Notes: a model not told the origin generated them from the sequence alone. A stretch of DNA of 64,000 nucleotides from Capillidium heterosporum (GCA_016630905.1 WBMQ01000006.1:1612001-1676000); one strand, 5' to 3'; numbered from the stretch's first letter, positions 1 through 12,302 are shown. Numbers and translations are program-made.

Positions 1-33
1 ATATAGCATTACCTATTACTTTTATTTAGTACA

Positions 34-582
34 TCAAATTTTATAAATTTGTTTAGCGTTAGTGTTCAAGGGAGGGTTCATTTCACTATTTGAAGATTTT
101 CTATCGCTTTTACTACACCTTTGGACAAACAGATCTTTAACTCGCAACTTGGGGGAAGATTCATTTGGCACATCAGAACTTTCCAGCTCGGGCAAAAATT
201 GATTTACCTTTACCTTGGCAAGTTTGGATTCTTTAGTAGATGGGTCGTATGTTGCAACTTTTGGACTTTGAATTTTACCTAGGCTAGAACTTGTGTCAAC
301 AAAGTTACTTAATAGGGACCTTTTTCGTTTGGGCCTCATTTCTTCTTTTATGTCGAAATCAACAAAGCTGCATGGACCTTCTACCAAAAAGTCGGTATCA
401 CCTTCCAAGTTGGGCTTTATATCGTAAGTTCGGTTGCCTACTATTATTAAGTCTTTGTCTATGTTAATTGAAATTTTGGTACCGGTCTCCAAACTTCGCT
501 TGAACTCATCTTCTACTATCTTGTCGACTTTGAAGGTACCTACTCTTTCATTAGTACCATTTCTTGGTGCATTTGATTTCAT
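34..582 (-). CDS. Unrecognised basic protein, 182 aa
   Basis: Open frame from ATG at 582 to a stop at 34; single exon as read. The first ~75 residues look ordered (beta-prone hydrophobic alternation, with the phrase NRTYDIKP around residues 51-58); the rest is rich in Ser, Lys and Pro with a basic RPKRKR patch near residue 85 that could be a nuclear localisation signal. No signal peptide or membrane segment. The NRTYDIKP stretch is faintly reminiscent of the N-terminal domain of ELL-associated factor (EAF), but the match is too short to claim. It is divergent from the zinc-cluster gene to its right across 1.5 kb. Real gene likely because codon use resembles its neighbours; an upstream exon cannot be excluded. 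Confidence 0.5.
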   Translation of the reverse strand: MKSNAPRNGTNERVGTFKVDKIVEDEFKRSLETGTKISINIDKDLIIVGNRTYDIKPNLEGDTDFLVEGPCSFVDFDIKEEMRPKRKRSLLSNFVDTSSSLGKIQSPKVATYDPSTKESKLAKVKVNQFLPELESSDVPNESSPKLRVKDLFVQRCSKSDRKSSNSEMNPPLNTNAKQIYKI

Positions 583-2091
583 TGTTTTGGCGAGGCTTGA
601 AAGTACTGTGAAAATTTTCTTTTGGCAGTTGATAAGCTTGCAAAGTTCAAATTTGCAGTTTATTCAAGGGTTTGAACTGGAATTGGTTTGCCAATGAAAG
701 TATTGGTATTTAGTGCTTATTGGTGTTGCTATTAAAAGTGGCTATAAAGTTACAAATTTGTATCTAGCTTTTCAGATCACTTTAAATAATCTTATAATTC
801 CAAATCCTTTGTCTTTTAACTAAAGATTTTACTTACATTAGTGTGTAGTTAATTCGAAACATTTTATATATTTTTATTCATATATCTACCACCTATTCAG
901 CACAGTTGAGTTCAGAGTTGGATCTGTTATTATCAACTCAGCTTTTTAACTTTTAGATATATTTTTTATCATTATAGGTAGGGTACATATTTTCGACCCA
1001 GCTTTGACTTTAATTTAGTTCAGTAGTTCGAGTTGTCAAAGCAAATAGAATTAAATCAGACAACTACTTGGACATTTGTCTTTAACTGTTATGAGAACAT
1101 CATAGCTGATAATACAAAAATCGACCTATTTATATAGAAAAGAAGTATAGATATAGGTAGGATATTCGTTTACTAACTTAGTACGGATGTCGACAAAACA
1201 ATATATATACTTCGATGCCATAGTTGAATTGGGAATCAACCCATCGATTTAAATACTATAAGATCGAATACTAGTAATTAGAGTACTTATATCGACTTAA
1301 GATATACAGATGATGTTGATATAATCAATTTATCTCGATGTCTAATTATATAATTGCTAGTAAACATAAAATCTATAAATAAACTGCTTTCAGCAATATT
1401 TTATATATGTATTTTGCAAAAGTAAGGCTATAGCTAATTTTAAATGTGTTATGGTACTTGGAAACTAGGGATTGATAATATGAAAAGCCTTTATATATGT
1501 CAAAGCATGCATATTTGTATTTATTTAGATTATACGATTTTTAGTAAACGAGGTTTATTGTGCATTTATAAAAGCTTATAGTTGCAATAAGTAAATTCTA
1601 TTAATAGCATTTTGAAAAATAGATCTAATATTTAATGAAACATAGTAGAATGCCATCCAAGTAGTTGGAAATCAAAATTTTCCGATGGTATATTTGTATG
1701 CACTTCAATAAAGTATACCCTTAAATTTACACTAAACTAAATTAGGTGTATAAAATGTAAAATTTAAATTACACGATAAATGGATTTCCAAATCACTTGT
1801 TCTTATAGTTTGGATATTTCTACAAGTTCAATTGCAGCAGTTTATACAATTTACCTGAACAGAGTAGTATGCAAGTTTCAAATGACGTCAATTTAGTGCC
1901 ACCCATGGATATTGATTGGCTCCCTAGACCGACTAGTAGCAACTATTGAATATCTATAACCAACTCCTAAGTTTTAGAGTTGGCCACCAATAAAAGGCTC
2001 CTACATTACAACATGGAGCGTATTATTTCTGACAAATCCATTTTATACTGAACTGAATACTTTGATCCCACCATCTTTTAACTTGGCGACA
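583..2091. other. Intergenic, shared upstream region of two divergent genes
   Basis: AT-rich, with many stops in all frames and no convincing gene. It must hold the promoters of the basic protein on the left and the zinc-cluster regulator on the right. A TAAAAGG-type element lies about 100 bases before the regulator's ATG. Confidence 0.6.
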
Positions 2092-3939
2092 ATGACCAAC
2101 AAACTCATTTCAGCCTTACGACCAACCGACACCAACTTAGTTATAAAGGGTAAGCCTAAACGGCGAACACGTGGCGATAAACCTAGAGGACCTAAACCCA
2201 AAGTATGTGACTACTGTCAGCTTCGTAAAGTCAAATGTAGTCGCGATTTACCTAGATGCAAACTTTGTGAGAAACTTAACCGACCTTGCACCTACGACCG
2301 CAGTGGTTTTGACGAGTCTCAAGTCAATAGTAGTATAGTTCGAACCCGTGACTCCAACAACTCTGGACAACTAGTTACTAAAAAATTGATTTTAAATAGT
2401 AAAGAAGTAGCCCTCATGCGTAACATCTTACAGTACTCAGTACTACTTTCCAAACGCTCCCACCTAATGGTAGATTGTAATGGCTCCTACCTCTATATCG
2501 GGCCTTCCATAGCTATCAACTACTTCACCTCCAATTCCAAAGTACTTTCCTCGTTGTCGGCACCTTTCATCCACAAAATCGAGCCCATCTCTAAAAATCC
2601 CAACTTACCTATAGAGATGTCGACCTCTTTAACTTTGCAACTTGTTGAACTGTACTTTGCCTACCTCAACCAATTCTATCCTGTAGTCGACCCTACTGCC
2701 TTTTACTCGCAATTGAACCGTAAAAGTAAAGATGTCACGTTCCTAGCTCTACTCAACGTAGTTTGCTTGTCTGGAGCCTCTTACTATCCCAACCGTACTT
2801 TAGGTAGGCTGATCTCCATTATTTTAGCTAAAAGAGTACGGTACTACTTGAAGAAAATTTACTTGAAGCCTTGTATCACCTCCATCCAAGCTTGCTTACT
2901 GGCATCTTACCACATCAACGTATGTTCGGACGACTCGGTTATTGAAGCTGCTTTTTTCATATTAGGCACAGCCAAGGCAATGGCAATCCAACTTGGCTTC
3001 CACAACGTCTCCAATAAAATAGATGACAAGGACCGTAACTTGATGCGTAAGATCTGGTGGCTTATTGTATGTGCCGAAATCCTCATCTCCCAGTGTTTTG
3101 GTAGGCCATTGTTCGAAAAGTCACCCATCCCCAGCTCGTCGGAACCGTTCCAACCTTTACCTTCGGTAAACTTTGCCTTCCAGAACCTTTTCATTGCTCC
3201 AGTAGTTTTAAGTTTGAAACCAGAGCATTGCCCTCAGTTTTTCCACCAATTTTGTATATATATATTGTTCCTCAAAGGCCGTATCGAACTTCGTGACGAG
3301 TTTGAACCTTTCGATATGAACCCCTACCTGCCTGAACGTTGGGATTCAAGTAGTACGTTGACGCTGAAGTTAATCTGCCCTTACTTTAACTCTAGTATGA
3401 AGGTTGAGCTGCAAGCTATACAGTGGTACCTCAATATGCCGGAGTTTTCGTCCAATATCCGCAGGACGAAGCATATCTTTTTACCCCGTTCTAAAGATAT
3501 CCACTTTTCTACGTTGGCAGTTTTTTTCTTTTCGTTCCTTATCGATCTCAACAAGCCCTTTTTATACCTACAGCAACCTATCCCGACCACACCACCCCTT
3601 GGACAGAAGTTGGACATCCCCGATTACTTAAGTTACTCACCGTTAGGTAAATGCGTTATCGCTTGCTTCTTTGGCTGTCAAGTCTTTATCAACAGTGAGG
3701 ATATTTTATTTGAAGTAGGCATACCTTACGTATGGTACTGCGCCATTCAATTTACATTTTTCTTCCTGTTGATATACAACAGTTTGCCTAAAGGGCATTG
3801 GTTTAGTGGACCGGCTAAACGCAACGCTTTGTTTCTATTTGGCAAGTTCGAGAAGAACGCCGACCGGTGGGCCATTATCCGAGACTCTTACTTCTTTTTG
3901 CAACCTTTTATTGAGGCTTTGAAGGCTGAGGTTGTGTAG
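2092..3939 (+). CDS. Zn2Cys6 transcription factor, 615 aa
   Basis: Probable nuclear DNA-binding regulator. The first ATG of the long open frame is at 2092; the frame extends 30 bases further upstream only from a TTG. A basic segment (residues ~21-37) precedes a canonical zinc cluster C-x2-C-x6-C-x6-C-x2-C-x6-C with cysteines at about residues 39, 42, 49, 56, 59 and 66. The middle region (from about residue 180: LVELYFAYLNQFYPVVDP) has the look of the fungal-specific transcription factor domain (PF04082), with the typical aromatic and small-residue helices. Single exon. Targets are unknown; it is separated from the nearest P450 gene by the homeodomain gene, so a pathway-specific role is only a guess. 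Confidence 0.93.
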   Translation: MTNKLISALRPTDTNLVIKGKPKRRTRGDKPRGPKPKVCDYCQLRKVKCSRDLPRCKLCEKLNRPCTYDRSGFDESQVNSSIVRTRDSNNSGQLVTKKLILNSKEVALMRNILQYSVLLSKRSHLMVDCNGSYLYIGPSIAINYFTSNSKVLSSLSAPFIHKIEPISKNPNLPIEMSTSLTLQLVELYFAYLNQFYPVVDPTAFYSQLNRKSKDVTFLALLNVVCLSGASYYPNRTLGRLISIILAKRVRYYLKKIYLKPCITSIQACLLASYHINVCSDDSVIEAAFFILGTAKAMAIQLGFHNVSNKIDDKDRNLMRKIWWLIVCAEILISQCFGRPLFEKSPIPSSSEPFQPLPSVNFAFQNLFIAPVVLSLKPEHCPQFFHQFCIYILFLKGRIELRDEFEPFDMNPYLPERWDSSSTLTLKLICPYFNSSMKVELQAIQWYLNMPEFSSNIRRTKHIFLPRSKDIHFSTLAVFFFSFLIDLNKPFLYLQQPIPTTPPLGQKLDIPDYLSYSPLGKCVIACFFGCQVFINSEDILFEVGIPYVWYCAIQFTFFFLLIYNSLPKGHWFSGPAKRNALFLFGKFEKNADRWAIIRDSYFFLQPFIEALKAEVV

Positions 3940-4568
3940 TTGGATTTTTGAATTAGTAAAATTTTATTTATTTGGCTTTGTATATGTTAAATCAATTTTT
4001 TTGTGCATACTATAAGATTTATGTGATCTTCAATACAATAGATAATCAGTTAGATATCGATGAGGTGAATTTTAATTGAAAGTTTATCAGCTATGGTTAT
4101 TTTATTTGCCTAGTACAATATATTGTATAAAATACATGTACCTTTCAATTTTATGTATTTTACTACGGGTAGATGCGAGTTTTATATCTCCACATACGAC
4201 TACCTTGCTAGAGCTACCATCGGGTAACTTTGATACCTCTATCAATTCTACTACTAAATATAAAATGGGCTGTGGTTACTAGTTTTAGATTATTAGTTGA
4301 GAGTTAATAAAAGTATAGATATTGACGATTTCTACACCAACAGCTTCGTTTGGAGATTGGCTCCTATTGAACCATTGTACTTTTGAATATATTTACAATA
4401 GAGTTATGAAACTAAAAAATATACTTTGTCAAATAACTTCCCTAATGTTAGGTAAAGGGTGTTATAGCATGTGTGTTGGATTGAAAGATGAGAAATAAAG
4501 ATAATCAAAAGAATACTTGACAAACATTTTAATACACAATGGAACTAAGTATACAAACTAGATAACAG
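3940..4568. other. Intergenic between convergent genes
   Basis: The 3' flanks of the zinc-cluster gene (+) and homeodomain gene (-) meet here. AT-rich; apart from the tiny candidate reading frame at 4136 nothing coding is evident. Confidence 0.6.
4136..4282 (+). CDS. Possible small secreted peptide, 48 aa
   Basis: A short ATG-initiated frame. The N-terminus (MYLSILCILL...) is hydrophobic and signal-peptide-like and is followed by a Ser/Thr-rich tail ending in KMGCGY. It lies in the 3' flank of the zinc-cluster gene, has no obvious promoter and could easily be chance. Listed because size and N-terminus fit a small secreted peptide. Confidence 0.15.
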   Translation: MYLSILCILLRVDASFISPHTTTLLELPSGNFDTSINSTTKYKMGCGY

Positions 4569-5189
4569 CTAAATGGTTTTGAAATATTTTCTATCATACG
4601 TGTCGTAAAAGAACTGGTTAGAGCTAGGATTAGGCGATTGAACGACCAAACTACCATTCAGAAGTGGCGTACCGCTCATACAGTTACTTGAACTGTCAAA
4701 AGGAAGTTGAGGTACGCTTTGGTTGTTCAAGTCGTAGTTGAATATCCTTGAGAAGGTCTGGCTTTCAAAGTTCATACAATGCCGCTTGATGTTCAAGCTT
4801 TGCCGCTTGTTTTGGAACCAAATTTGAACCGATCGAGGCTCCATACCTAATTGTAACCCTAGTTTGTTGCGCAAATGGGTAGTAGGGAAGCAGGTTGTTT
4901 GGAAGATCTGCTCCAAGACTTTGATTTGGGTTGCGCTAGCTCGCTTACGTCTTGGCCGTTCGGGGCTGTAGTCTATTTGGCTTTGGTTGGTGCTTAAAGG
5001 TTCAGTCTTGAAACTTTCGAGATCAGGTAAGCACTTGGGTGGCGTACTGCATAATATACTGCTTAAAGCAAAGTCACCCTGTCCATGAAACATCTGGTCG
5101 GTCTTATCGAGCTCTTTGGCATCAGTGTTGAGGATAAAGTCCAACTTGCAGCTCTTATTCCTTGGTTGTGTATGCGATTCCTCCAACAT
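4569..5189 (-). CDS. Homeodomain transcription factor, 206 aa
   Basis: Nuclear DNA-binding protein. Homeodomain at about residues 80-138: a basic N-terminal arm (RPRRKR), helix 1 with LEQIF, and a recognition helix with VQIWFQNKRQ (W124, F125, N127, R129). It has the usual 60-residue spacing and no TALE insertion. Flanks are low-complexity Ser/Asn/Gln-rich, as in fungal homeodomain regulators such as the Phx1/Pho2/Yox1 group; I cannot assign an orthologue. Start is the ATG at 5189, about 50 bases downstream of a TATATAA element. Convergent with the zinc-cluster gene. Confidence 0.92.
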   Translation of the reverse strand: MLEESHTQPRNKSCKLDFILNTDAKELDKTDQMFHGQGDFALSSILCSTPPKCLPDLESFKTEPLSTNQSQIDYSPERPRRKRASATQIKVLEQIFQTTCFPTTHLRNKLGLQLGMEPRSVQIWFQNKRQSLNIKRHCMNFESQTFSRIFNYDLNNQSVPQLPFDSSSNCMSGTPLLNGSLVVQSPNPSSNQFFYDTYDRKYFKTI

Positions 5190-7113
5190 AGTTTTAACTT
5201 GGATTGTGCTATGATATAAATGTTGTTGGACACTTCAACTTATATAAGTTTAGTTGTAGATTTTCTCCACAATTTGATTTACCAAACAAGCAAATGGCTA
5301 TGAATTTCAGTTACGATTGGAGACTATCGCAGCTATTAGAATGAAGTGATCAACAGCACCTAATTGCCGCTAAATTTTGGTAATAAAAGTAACGATTTAT
5401 TTCCGCATTTGATTGAGAAGCGTTAAACAGATGTTGCGACCTCTACTCTATTTCCTACATTAAAAGTGATGGCAAATGTAAATTAAAATCCATAGTTTAA
5501 GTAGGTTGAAGTGTTACCTAACCCCCATTCTAAACTTCCTAGTTGATTCTGTAGCCCCATAGGACTAAATAGGTTGCCATCCTAAACTCGTCTAAACTTC
5601 TGTATGGGCTCCAATAAAGCTATCCAGGTAAACATACCTACCTTTATGTAAAATTTACCAATAGCGGTGTTGACTATTGTTTTTAACTATTCAATTCATT
5701 AAAATATTTGGCCATTATTTCGTTGCAAATTCCCTAGCTATGTAAAATCTTATAAATTGAATAGCAAAGATCAACCTATCGACAACCTAAGTTCGATATC
5801 CTCCACATTACTTCTTTATTCTGGTTCAATATTGATTGCTTGGTGTGTTTTCAGCAAATATTTAAAGGCTGGGTAGTTGTACTTCCATAAGTTAAATATC
5901 CACTAATTTTTGGATCGTAATAATCTCATTGGATGCAGCTATATAAGATTGAAAAAAACACTTTAAATATTGTGGAGAAGGCTTCAAAAGTTGTAAGTTG
6001 AAATTCTATTGCAATATTCTATGATCGACCTGATAATCGTGGAAATAATTTGAAATTTGTTGTGGTGTAGCAATAACAGACCTCTCGAATCGTGTATATC
6101 GCCTAAATATGTCCAAAAGACGCTATTGTTCAGAATTATAGTAATTCCAGTCTATGAAATTTAAGTTTTGGCAGTATCGGCTATATACCAAAACTAGAAA
6201 TGGCAAATTACATGTTGCGTTTTACAACATAAACCACTCTAATTTTCTATTGTCGTTCTTGTAGAGTGGAGTGCAGCTTAAATTTTATATTGGAATCTAA
6301 GAAGATCTCATAATTTATGGGCTATCGCTTGATAAATTTGAGGCTGTAGGTGTTGATTATCGACCATGTTCCACTATAAAATATTGGAAATGTGATACCA
6401 ATGTAAATCTCCAAGTATCGGAAAACTGGAATTATATTTTGAGCTGTAAAGGGTATCTAGCAATTATAAATTTATGTTCTACTTGGAAACGGTATGTTTA
6501 AAAGTTATAGGATATGAAACTGTTGATTGAGATGTTGGAGTCCAATCAAGTTTCAGATGGGAGTACCATTCCCAATTTGGAAAATATTATGGTTTGAAAA
6601 TTTATACATTACAAAACTTACTATAGAGGAATCTAATATAGATTAGCTATATAGAAAATCTGTATAGTCTTGTATTTGTAAATCGGTTGACTATTTAGCT
6701 AATAGGCTGGTCAAAAAATCGACCAGCTTATCGATGAGATGGGTAAACTTTCAATGAGACGCACTTAGGATAAGATGTATTTGCAATTTAGCCTCATCTT
6801 TAACGTACTTTGAAATGTAGAAATGGATAGCTTGCTAAAAGTTCAAGTCACTACTTTCTAAAATATATACGATTTACTTGCAATATATTACTAAGTCAGC
6901 CCTCTCAAAACAGAAATGTATGTGCGTAGAGAATCCATCAAGCATGTTCTAAGTAACAAACCAAAAGGAAAGAATTGAAGAGCCAAATAAAGGGCTTACG
7001 AGACTAAATAAACTCTCCCTTAAAAATAAATTAGATAGAAAGTAGTACACTTACTAGAATTTATTAAGTTTGATTAGTAGAATAAAGAATATCAGCATCA
7101 ACTGGAATGGACT
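5190..7113. other. Intergenic, upstream of the homeodomain gene and downstream of P450 copy A
   Basis: About 1.9 kb of AT-rich sequence with no supported gene, RNA or repeat. The last ~55 bases before P450 copy A's stop still resemble the 3' flank of copy B. Confidence 0.5.
5238..5248 (-). promoter_or_regulatory. TATA-like element of the homeodomain gene
   Basis: TTATATAA (palindromic) about 50-58 bases before the ATG, the same spacing as TATA-like elements before several other genes here. Confidence 0.4.
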
Positions 7114-8716
7114 TCACATCCAACTCAACCTCCTGGGTTGGAACCACATGCTTTGACTCTTAGGTTTCAGTATAGGGTCAGCTCTTGGTATCGGATCCGC
7201 TTTGGGATCAACTAGGTCCATATCGAATTTACTGAATATTGATGCTAAAGTTAATGTTACTTCCATCATGGCCAAACTATGGGATGTTAGTTTCTTTGGT
7301 TTGGTAGAAGGCTTACTGGTTCCCCGAACAGGCTCTGGGTCCCAAGTAGAATGGTAGATACGAGCCCTTCTGTAGTGGTAGGCAGCTTTGCTTGGTGTTG
7401 GGCAGCCACCGCTCCGGTACAAAGGAGTTGGGATCGCTCCAGATGTGGGGAGACCTATGGATGGCGTAGCTGGATACTCCAACTGTAGTCTATAAATCAG
7501 TCCAACTTGGTTAGTATGGTTTCAACATGGGGTTGACTTACATTTCCAGGCAGAAAGTACCCCAAGATGCTTTTCCCAGTGCTAGGCACCGATTTCAACC
7601 CAATCCCAGAAATCGCCGGTAGCAGTCGCATACTCTCTTTGATACATGCGTTCAAGTAAGGCAGCCTCTCGTTGCACAGCTTCAAACTAAACTCCTTGTA
7701 GTCCTGGCCACGAAACGCCGACTGGATCTCCTCGATGACTTTGGCCTTCGATTTAGGGTTGGTGGCTAGGTGGTACAGCACCCACAGGATGCTGTTTGCT
7801 GTGGATTCGGTACCGGCCAACAGTATGATGACTGCTTCGGCAATAACTTGGTCCTTATCCAAAGTCATGCCAGTTTCGGGATCGGTCGCATCCAGGTACC
7901 CTTTGAGCAGGGGGCTGTAGGCCAAGGTGTTTTCGACACCAACCAGCTTGTCGATGGCATCGGAGATGTAGGTGCGGATCTTCTCGTTGTAGGGGTTCTT
8001 GAACAGCTTTAGGATGGGGAAGGCTAAGCCTAGCAGCGTCAGGTTGAATCCTTTGACCATCCATTCGACGATGGGGTGGCCATCCATCTTCTGCATGTTG
8101 AAGCTCTGCCCGAAAGTCAGCCTGCCAACGACATCGTACCCTAGATAATGGAGTCTGTGGAACCCTTCGAACTTCTCGTCGGCATCCACCGACCTGTCGA
8201 TCTGCTGCAGCAGCTCGGTAATCTCGTTGTCGAGCATCAGCTGCTCGAACCCGTTCTTCTCCATGCTCTTCAAGTTCAGGCTGGGTGCCAGCTGTCTAGA
8301 TCGCATCTTGTGGAACTCTCGGTTTTGGGTTGAAAACACATTCTCTCCCAAAACAGAAAAGAGCTGGTAGTTGTCGGCTTTGTTGAAGGTGTATCCCGAC
8401 ATGATTTCGTAGGCGGCGTCGGCATCTACAACAATAACGGTTGTCCATCCAGCTCGGAATATCTTGCCGTACTTGAGGTGGTAGTCCAAAAGGTCGAGGT
8501 GGTTGGATCCTTGGACAATAGTTAGCTGGAATAAAAAGGGGAAGAGTTGGAGTGACAGTGGTCCGGGGATTTCCTTCAACGGGCTGAAGTAAATGCTGTA
8601 GATAACCTAGGTTTCGCAATTGGTTAGCATGTATTTAAAAGCAAAGCAAAGCTTACGTTGATGGCCCAGTAGAGGATTAGTGAAATTAGCACTGCAGCTA
8701 ATATTAGGAGAATCAT
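7114..8716 (-). CDS. Cytochrome P450, copy A, 486 aa, four exons
   Basis: Heme-thiolate monooxygenase, membrane anchored. Exons read right to left: 8657-8716, 7542-8606, 7317-7489, 7114-7276; introns of 50, 52 and 40 nt with GTAAG donors, TAG/CTAG acceptors and CTAAC branch motifs. Exon 1 encodes a hydrophobic anchor (MILLILAAVLISLILYW). Then: proline hinge (IPGP), I-helix AGTES (residues 284-288), ExxR as ESMR (344-347), PERW (400-403) and the heme loop FYLGPRACSG with Cys429. All catalytic landmarks are present and the length is normal, so it should be functional. Substrate and CYP family cannot be told. It differs from copy B at five residues, all in the last ~36; the rest of the protein is identical. 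A TATAAAA lies ~55 bases before the ATG. Confidence 0.95.
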
Positions 8717-8769
8717 TTTGATGTCGTTTATAATTTTGGCAATACTTTAGCTAAGGCCTAGCTGCCACC

Positions 8770-8776
8770 TTTTATA
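8770..8776 (-). promoter_or_regulatory. TATA box of P450 copy A
   Basis: TATAAAA on the minus strand, ~55 bases upstream of the ATG; the same element stands at the same distance before copy B although the surrounding promoter has diverged. Confidence 0.55.
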
Positions 8777-9477
8777 CCTAAATGCAAGGCATTGGATAAT
8801 TTTCGTATTTTTCCGACTTTAGGATGTAGAACAGGTATGGTGTTGGACAAAAACCGGTTGAACACTGTAGGAACATTTAATACCTTTATATAATTGTCCC
8901 AAAATTTCATTTTGTTGTAGTTCAGCCTAAGTATTATACAGCTTTGAGGCTCTTATGTAATACTATTTTTATAAATAGCGGCGGCATATGGCTATATTAC
9001 AAGTTTACTATTTGAGTTTGCTATTTAGGATAAACATAACATAATTATATAAGTTTACTTTATGCAAATTAAATTTTGTTGTTTATTACTAAAACGCAGT
9101 ACACTGTAATATCTACTGTTCACTCCTGATGAATATGCATGGTATTTATGCCACGTATTCTTTGTATTTTATGTTTCCTCAGTATAAACACACTACTATG
9201 TACACAAAATCGATATATGCTCTATACTTATACTTGAGCTATATACCTTAACCATTATTCAATTCTAGTTTGAAAACCCTATTCCCAAACAACTAGTTTT
9301 AACTTTTATCAGTTTAGATCGAATTACTAACCAACTCGCCCAAGGCAAATTAAGTCGGATAAATCCTTATATTGCTGGCTAGGTCGTTCAACCAAAATGT
9401 CGTCATCTCATATCTAATTTAAAACGAAAGCTATCCATTTGTAATCCTTTAAGTCGAATTGGATTTATTTCCAATTG

Positions 9478-9615
9478 ATGGCTGCCAACAAACCAACAGT
9501 TGGAATTTGGGCCTTTAGTTGGCTTAAATACTTGGCTCTTGGCCTTGTAGGGTAAATGTTGATTGAAATCCATGATACCAGGTTCTCCCCAAGCATAACT
9601 AATTCAGAACTTTAG
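9478..9615 (+). pseudogene. Protein-like frame interrupted by one stop
   Basis: ATG followed by 25 open codons (MAANKPTVGIW...), then TAA immediately followed by ATG and 19 further codons in the same frame to TAG. Composition is protein-like but too short to identify. Could be chance. Confidence 0.25.
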
Positions 9616-10129
9616 GTTTAAAGAAAGAAATAGCCTATCGTTATTGGAATGATAGGTAGTTAGATCATTCCTGTAATTAATATTCTGAATGAAATTCCAA
9701 ACTGGTATCGTAAATTTCAAGCTAATTGATAGGATTGTGCCAAAGTTTCCTTGAGAAAGGTTTGTTTAAAATCCATCATCTTGTTACCCTTGGAAATAAT
9801 TTGCTATAGGTGGCTATTTTTCATGTTGCACTTGTCGTGTCGGTAATTTTCACCAAAATATTTATCAATCTTTTCAAATCTATTGGCTATGATTTCTGAC
9901 ACGACACAAGCGACATGAGCAAACTCAATCGATACTAATTTTCTCTAGAAACTTGATAAGGATTCGTCATCCCTCTTCGACTCTTTACTACCTCTGACTA
10001 ATTATCCCGGCTTAAAAGCCAGTTTCAGCCACAATAAGACAAATCATCCATGATGGGTAAAAGTTTAGATGAGGGAATTTAAGGAGATGTATTCCATTTG
10101 AATAACTGTCCATACTAGGTATTTAATAG

Positions 10130-10330
10130 CGATGCCCTATATATTGCTTTAAAATAAGCTCCTGGTTTGCTACATTAGGAAATTCAATGTGGAATCTTGC
10201 TACCAACGACAAGCTCAAGGCACATAGTTTGATAAGCTTTATGAAACGACTCTTGGAATAAATGTAAGCTCCAAGATGGGGCACAACGGGTAAGTTTACA
10301 TCGCTATCATCTTTGGTTCACCAACTGTAA
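10130..10330 (+). pseudogene. Protein-like frame interrupted by stops
   Basis: 43 open codons, including ATNDKLKAHSLISFMKRLLE, end at TAA; the next codon is ATG, then TAA, then 21 more open codons in the same frame. Family not recognised; likely a decayed coding fragment. Confidence 0.3.
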
Positions 10331-12302
10331 ATAGGATTAGTCTTATATTCGAAGCTAACTTCGCCATTTGTAAGTTAAGAAAATCAAACTAGGCTTGGTG
10401 GTTATTTCGCCATGTATAAGAGCACTTCCTAGATTTACATCCACCTTACGAATGGAGTTGCTACCTTTACAAGCTAGATGTAAGTCAAATGTGGCCTATA
10501 GAGATTCAATCCAAATTGTGCTTTAAACTAAGGACTAGGTTCATTAAGCTTTTATGCATTTGAAGTATAAGAATCTACTATCACAACAAAAGCATCCCTA
10601 CCTATTTTTAAAAAAATGGAGGCTCAATCCGATGCAGGTTTAAATAGTTTTGTAATCCTATATGCCTTCCAAAATTTGAAAACTGGAGTGACGTTTGATT
10701 ATGTGATATCCTAGTAGGTATTTAAAAGCTGTATATGCGTTGTATAGCTCTGTAAAATAAGCAGCATTTATGTTTACCATCTTTTAAAACTTTAGGTTAC
10801 AACTGGCTTAAATAATATATCAGTTCAAAGTAACTTGGTAGAAAGTTGAACTTCTAGCTCATAGGTACTTGGGTTCCGACAATTGGAAATTGATTATTTG
10901 GTTAGCAAGAGTAACGTTGTAGGTATTACATGAGCCAGTTCAACTAGTACAAAGAATGGGATCTACCTCCATTTATGCTGTTGTAATAAAATTCAAGTCG
11001 ACATCCAGCTTAAGAGGATAAAAACATATGTGATATAATTGTGTATCTAAGCTAATAGCTATTGCAAAGAAATTGGACATTCGACTACTAATGTCAAGTT
11101 GTGTAACTGCTAGTCAGCTAACTTTGACATGATTAATAAACAGGTTCTTGTTAATATGCCTAGCTGCTATGTAAAGGTACAGTTCATTCTTATTCTTTCT
11201 GATAAAATTCGAGCTGATGGTAGTATCGGTGTTGACCTTGAATGATTTATAGAAGCCAAGTATATTGGATATAAATATATGTCCTTATTAGTAATCTACT
11301 AAAAAAGGTAATGTTTAGTTGTGGATATTTTTGTCGTGTCTAATTGGTATCCAACTTTTATATATTAGTAACCAATCTCTTTACTATTATAAACTGTATG
11401 TTTTTTGGAAAGAGGTTAGTAAAAGTTGGTAATACGAATAACTTGCAAATTAAATTCTGGCTAAATGCTTAGGAATTTTTTAAAAGCTATCACTTTAGCC
11501 TTGAAGATCTCGATCTAATTTGGTGCAAATTTGATTTATTCAAGTGGCCTTGAATTTACCATTTTGCCTAAACTTAGGTATAAATGGAAGTTTTCTGCGA
11601 TACCTAGAGGTCCATGCTAAAAGTTTACTCTTCTTTTCCTGATTTGTCTAATTTTTTAAGCCCTAAAGTACGATAAGGACAATTCGGCGTTAACTTTAAG
11701 TTGCATTGATGGGATGGAAGGTCCACTAGCCACAAACTTTTAGATGGGTATACACATCTAATATGGTGTCATTTTCGCTCTAAAAGTCGTTACCTTGCCT
11801 GTCAATTTGGGATGTAAAGTTAAATTTATAGAGCGTTGCCTTGAATGATAGTTTTTTAAAAGATGATGGATTGGCCTATACTAGACGTACTACCATCAAG
11901 CTATTCACTAAAATCAAAGCTTCATCTGCCCTAGTACAGATATATTATTTATAATGTTTCGATACCTACGAGTTAGAGTAGGAACTTTGGAGTGTGCTTG
12001 CACTAGACGGCCAGCAACCTAAACTTGAGTATTGGATCAAACGTTAACAACTGAAACATAAACATAATAGCATAGTAGGCTTTTCATCGTAAAACTACAT
12101 ATCCTTAGGTACAGCCTAACTGAAATATCCCTTTACTCTAGGCTTTATTCCAATACTTTCAAACCTGCTTTTATATTCTACAGCCCAAATGGTATGGTAG
12201 TGAACTTTACCGGCGCAAAGTACCTTCCTATTAATGAATTAATGATGAGTGTCCTCTGTATTTGAAAATCGGTAAGTGCACAAAGGCAGCGTCGTTATAA
12301 CT

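Larger units (their letters stand above)
7058..8780 (-). repeat. Inverted repeat, left arm (P450 copy A)
   Basis: Matches 13640-15365 in opposite orientation. The core, from about 15 bases before the ATG to early exon 4, is almost perfectly identical including introns; the outer ~60 bases of promoter and the 3' end of exon 4 plus flank are clearly diverged, with small indels. Confidence 0.9.

Noticed and set aside
7114-7482. Separate 122-codon gene next to each P450 body
   Set aside because: It reads exon 4 in frame but exon 3 out of frame; proper splicing puts the heme-binding loop back into the P450.
9830-9920. Inverted pair around TGTCGTGTC as a transposon end
   Set aside because: Only about 8-10 bases match and no target duplication or second copy with the same layout was found.
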